DNA of 7,433 nt, taken from Gemmatimonadota bacterium (GTDB lineage: Bacteria > Gemmatimonadota > Gemmatimonadetes > Longimicrobiales > Gaopeijiaceae). A program made the position numbers and the translations under genes. How positions within the stretch are numbered: the stretch's first letter is position 1; each line of letters starts with the position of its first letter. The DNA is taken from NCBI GenBank assembly GCA_016209995.1, contig JACQVC010000209.1:1-7433 (forward strand), read 5' to 3'. The notes below the pieces were generated by a model. The model did no database searches. It had not been told where the DNA came from and saw only the letters and a program-made list of their open reading frames with translations. Shown here piece by piece: positions 6,097-7,433 of this stretch.

Positions 6097-6609
6097 ATGC
6101 GTGCGATCGTCCAATCTGTCCACACGGAGCTGCTGCGCTACAAGGAGCTAGCCGAGGGAGCGATCGCCCAGCTCGCTGATGCGGATCTCGGCACCGCCAC
6201 CCCGGAGGGCGGCAACTCGATCGCCGTGATTTGCCGCCACGTGTCCGGGAACCTGCGCTCGCGGTTCACTGACTTCCTGACGAGCGATGGCGAGAAGCCG
6301 TGGCGCAACCGAGAGGGTGAGTTCGAGCGGCGAACGGTCACGCGCGCGGAGCTTCTCGCGAACTGGGAAGAAGGCTGGCAGACGGCGCTCCGCACGCTGG
6401 CGGAGCTGAGCGACGATCAGCTCGGCCGGACCGTAACCATCCGGGGAAAGTCGCTCACCGTACACGAGGCGCTCCATCGCGCCCTCGCCCATACCACCTA
6501 CCACGTGGGGCAGATCGTTCACATGGCGAGATTCTTCCGGGGACAGGAGTGGAAGTTCTTGAGCATTCCGCCCGGCGGCTCCGAGGCATACAACCGCGCG
6601 ATCCGGTAG
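6097..6609 (+). CDS. DinB-like four-helix protein (DUF1572 family)
   Basis: This 170-residue protein belongs to the DinB/YfiT-like superfamily of metal-binding four-helix bundles. In the DUF1572 branch the biochemical role is unknown; relatives include thiol transferases and stress-induced proteins. The family signatures are plain: NSIAVICRHVSGNLRSRFTD (about 40-59), DGEKPWRNREGEF (64-76), EEGW (91-94), TVTIRG (112-117) and HRALAHTTYHVGQIVHMAR (127-145). His48, His132 and His136 are placed to form the three-His metal site. There is no signal peptide, so it is cytoplasmic, unlike its neighbours. The ATG at 6097 is chosen; a GTG one codon earlier is equally possible, and an in-frame stop at 6067 rules out anything much longer. 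The leader is only weakly Shine-Dalgarno-like (GGGG 9-12 nt before the ATG). It ends 23 bp before the heme lipoprotein gene and may share its transcript. Length is typical. Confidence 0.9.
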   Translation: MRAIVQSVHTELLRYKELAEGAIAQLADADLGTATPEGGNSIAVICRHVSGNLRSRFTDFLTSDGEKPWRNREGEFERRTVTRAELLANWEEGWQTALRTLAELSDDQLGRTVTIRGKSLTVHEALHRALAHTTYHVGQIVHMARFFRGQEWKFLSIPPGGSEAYNRAIR

Positions 6610-6621
6610 ACGCGCAAGCAC

Positions 6622-6628
6622 GGAGGAG
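6622..6628 (+). promoter_or_regulatory. Strong ribosome binding site of the heme lipoprotein gene
   Basis: GGAGGAG ends 4 nt before the ATG at 6633 (GGAGG ends 6 nt before it). It is one of the two best Shine-Dalgarno sequences in the window and fixes the start of a gene whose stop lies outside it. Confidence 0.75.
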
Positions 6629-6632
6629 TGAG

Positions 6633-7433
6633 ATGAGACGCCCAGTTTCCCTGCGCCAATGCGTATTCCCCGCCTTAATGGTCTGGGTCGCGGCCTGCCT
6701 GGCCGGACTGAGTGCGTGCCAGCCGGCCGATCAGACGGTGATCATCGATGGGGATGACATCGGAGGCGTGGTGACCGGCCCGAGTGGGCCCGAGGCGGGT
6801 GTTTGGGTGATCGCCGAGACGACGGACCTGCCTACGCGGCTGATCAAGATCGTGGTCACCGATGATCAGGGGCGTTACCTGCTGCCCGACCTGCCCGACG
6901 CCAACTACAGCGTGTGGGTACGCGGCTATGGTCTCGTGGACTCGGAGAAGGTGCAGGCGTCTCCGGGCGCATCGCTCCATCTCACCGCCGTCGCGGCCCC
7001 CGATGCCCGCGCGGCGGCGCAGTACTACCCGGCCGGCTATTGGTACTCGCTGATCCATGTGCCGGAAGCAAACGAGTTCCCGGGAACCGGAGACGATGGG
7101 AACGGAATCTCGGAGAATCTCACGAACCAGGCCCAGTGGGTGAGACTGCTGAAGTCCGGCGGCTGCACGGCGTGTCATCAGCTCGGCACCCCGGGCACAC
7201 GCGCCATCCCGGCCGCACTGGGCCAGTTCGAGTCGTCGGTGGCTGCCTGGGAGCGTCGCCTCCAGTCAGGCCAGGCGGGCGGCCAGATGAGCAACGCGCT
7301 CAACGGGTTCGGGCGGCAGCGCGTGCTCGCGATGTTCGCCGACTGGACCGATCGCATCGCGGCGGGCGAGGTGCCGGAGGCGCCGCCGCGGCCGCAGGGC
7401 GTGGAGCGCAACGTCGTGATCACGCAGTGGGAC
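6633..7433 (+). CDS. Lipoprotein with carboxypeptidase-regulatory-like domain and CxxCH heme motif, 3'-truncated
   Basis: The first 267 residues are present and the frame is open to the window end. A signal peptide ends in AGLSAC, making Cys29 the likely lipidated residue (VAAC at Cys22 is an alternative). Residues about 43-122 form a carboxypeptidase-regulatory-like (CarboxypepD_reg/transthyretin-type) beta-sandwich: GGVVTGPSGPEAGVWVIAE, then DDQGRYLLPDLPDANYSVWV. The segment PAGYWYSLIHVP...FPGTGDDGNGI (133-159) follows. A single heme c attachment site comes next, CTACH at 178-182 in the context KSGGCTACHQLGTPGTRAIP. The visible end, ERNVVITQWD, matches from memory the junction before a large repeat/propeller domain in similar bacterial proteins annotated only as carboxypeptidase-regulatory-like. 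The role is not established; a periplasmic electron-transfer or sensing protein on the outer membrane is a reasonable guess. It is close behind the DinB-like gene (23 bp). It could donate to or accept electrons from the PQQ dehydrogenase, but nothing here shows that. Confidence 0.83.
   Translation, partial: MRRPVSLRQCVFPALMVWVAACLAGLSACQPADQTVIIDGDDIGGVVTGPSGPEAGVWVIAETTDLPTRLIKIVVTDDQGRYLLPDLPDANYSVWVRGYGLVDSEKVQASPGASLHLTAVAAPDARAAAQYYPAGYWYSLIHVPEANEFPGTGDDGNGISENLTNQAQWVRLLKSGGCTACHQLGTPGTRAIPAALGQFESSVAAWERRLQSGQAGGQMSNALNGFGRQRVLAMFADWTDRIAAGEVPEAPPRPQGVERNVVITQWD

Noticed and set aside
6675..7178. Minus-strand open frame (167 codons) under the heme lipoprotein
   Set aside because: The plus-strand frame from 6633 has a strong ribosome binding site, a lipobox and a CxxCH motif; the antisense frame has none.
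1..7433. Search for a defence, CRISPR, transposon or phage system
   Set aside because: No regularly spaced repeats, terminal inverted repeats, transposase, nuclease, helicase or toxin-antitoxin motifs were seen; the genes are metabolic, envelope or unknown.

Overview
The window is 7.4 kb of high-GC bacterial DNA, densely coded on both strands. It looks like a chromosomal fragment of a free-living Gram-negative (diderm) bacterium. The clues are a periplasmic PQQ dehydrogenase, three exported proteins with lipobox-type signals, and a DinB/DUF1572-type protein. The mix of exported M28-type peptidase, lipoprotein amidohydrolase and heme/carboxypeptidase-regulatory protein resembles Gemmatimonadota or similar soil/marine groups. 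That assignment is inference from protein style, not from a marker gene. No rRNA, tRNA, CRISPR array, transposase or phage gene is visible.

Layout. (1) At the left edge is the 3' part of a CheY/Rcp1-like response regulator (+), ending at 335. (2) Converging on it is a minus-strand pair: a lipoprotein M28-like peptidase with a PA domain (4219 to 2423), then a secreted PQQ-dependent dehydrogenase (2303 to 363). (3) Positions 4220-4550 form a 331-bp divergent intergenic region with a good sigma70-like promoter facing right. (4) A plus-strand series follows: a lipoprotein amidohydrolase (4551-5849), a 53-residue glycine-rich membrane protein (5862-6023), a DinB/DUF1572 protein (6097-6609), and the start of a large lipoprotein with a carboxypeptidase-regulatory-like domain and one CxxCH heme motif (6633 to the window end, incomplete).

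How the genes may work together. The M28-like protein and the amidohydrolase diverge from one regulatory region. Both appear to be exported lipoproteins of peptide- or amide-hydrolysing superfamilies, which fits nutrient scavenging at the cell envelope. The PQQ dehydrogenase would oxidise a sugar or alcohol in the periplasm. It has no heme of its own and no membrane anchor, so it needs a separate electron acceptor. The CxxCH lipoprotein at the right edge is a possible but unproven partner.

I found no clear new defence or mobile system. The points most worth a second look are these: the M28-like protein lacks the usual catalytic Glu-Glu pair and has a Gly-His-Ser motif instead; three consecutive plus-strand genes end in the same octamer, GTAGACGC; and the 53-aa membrane protein is easily missed by annotation.
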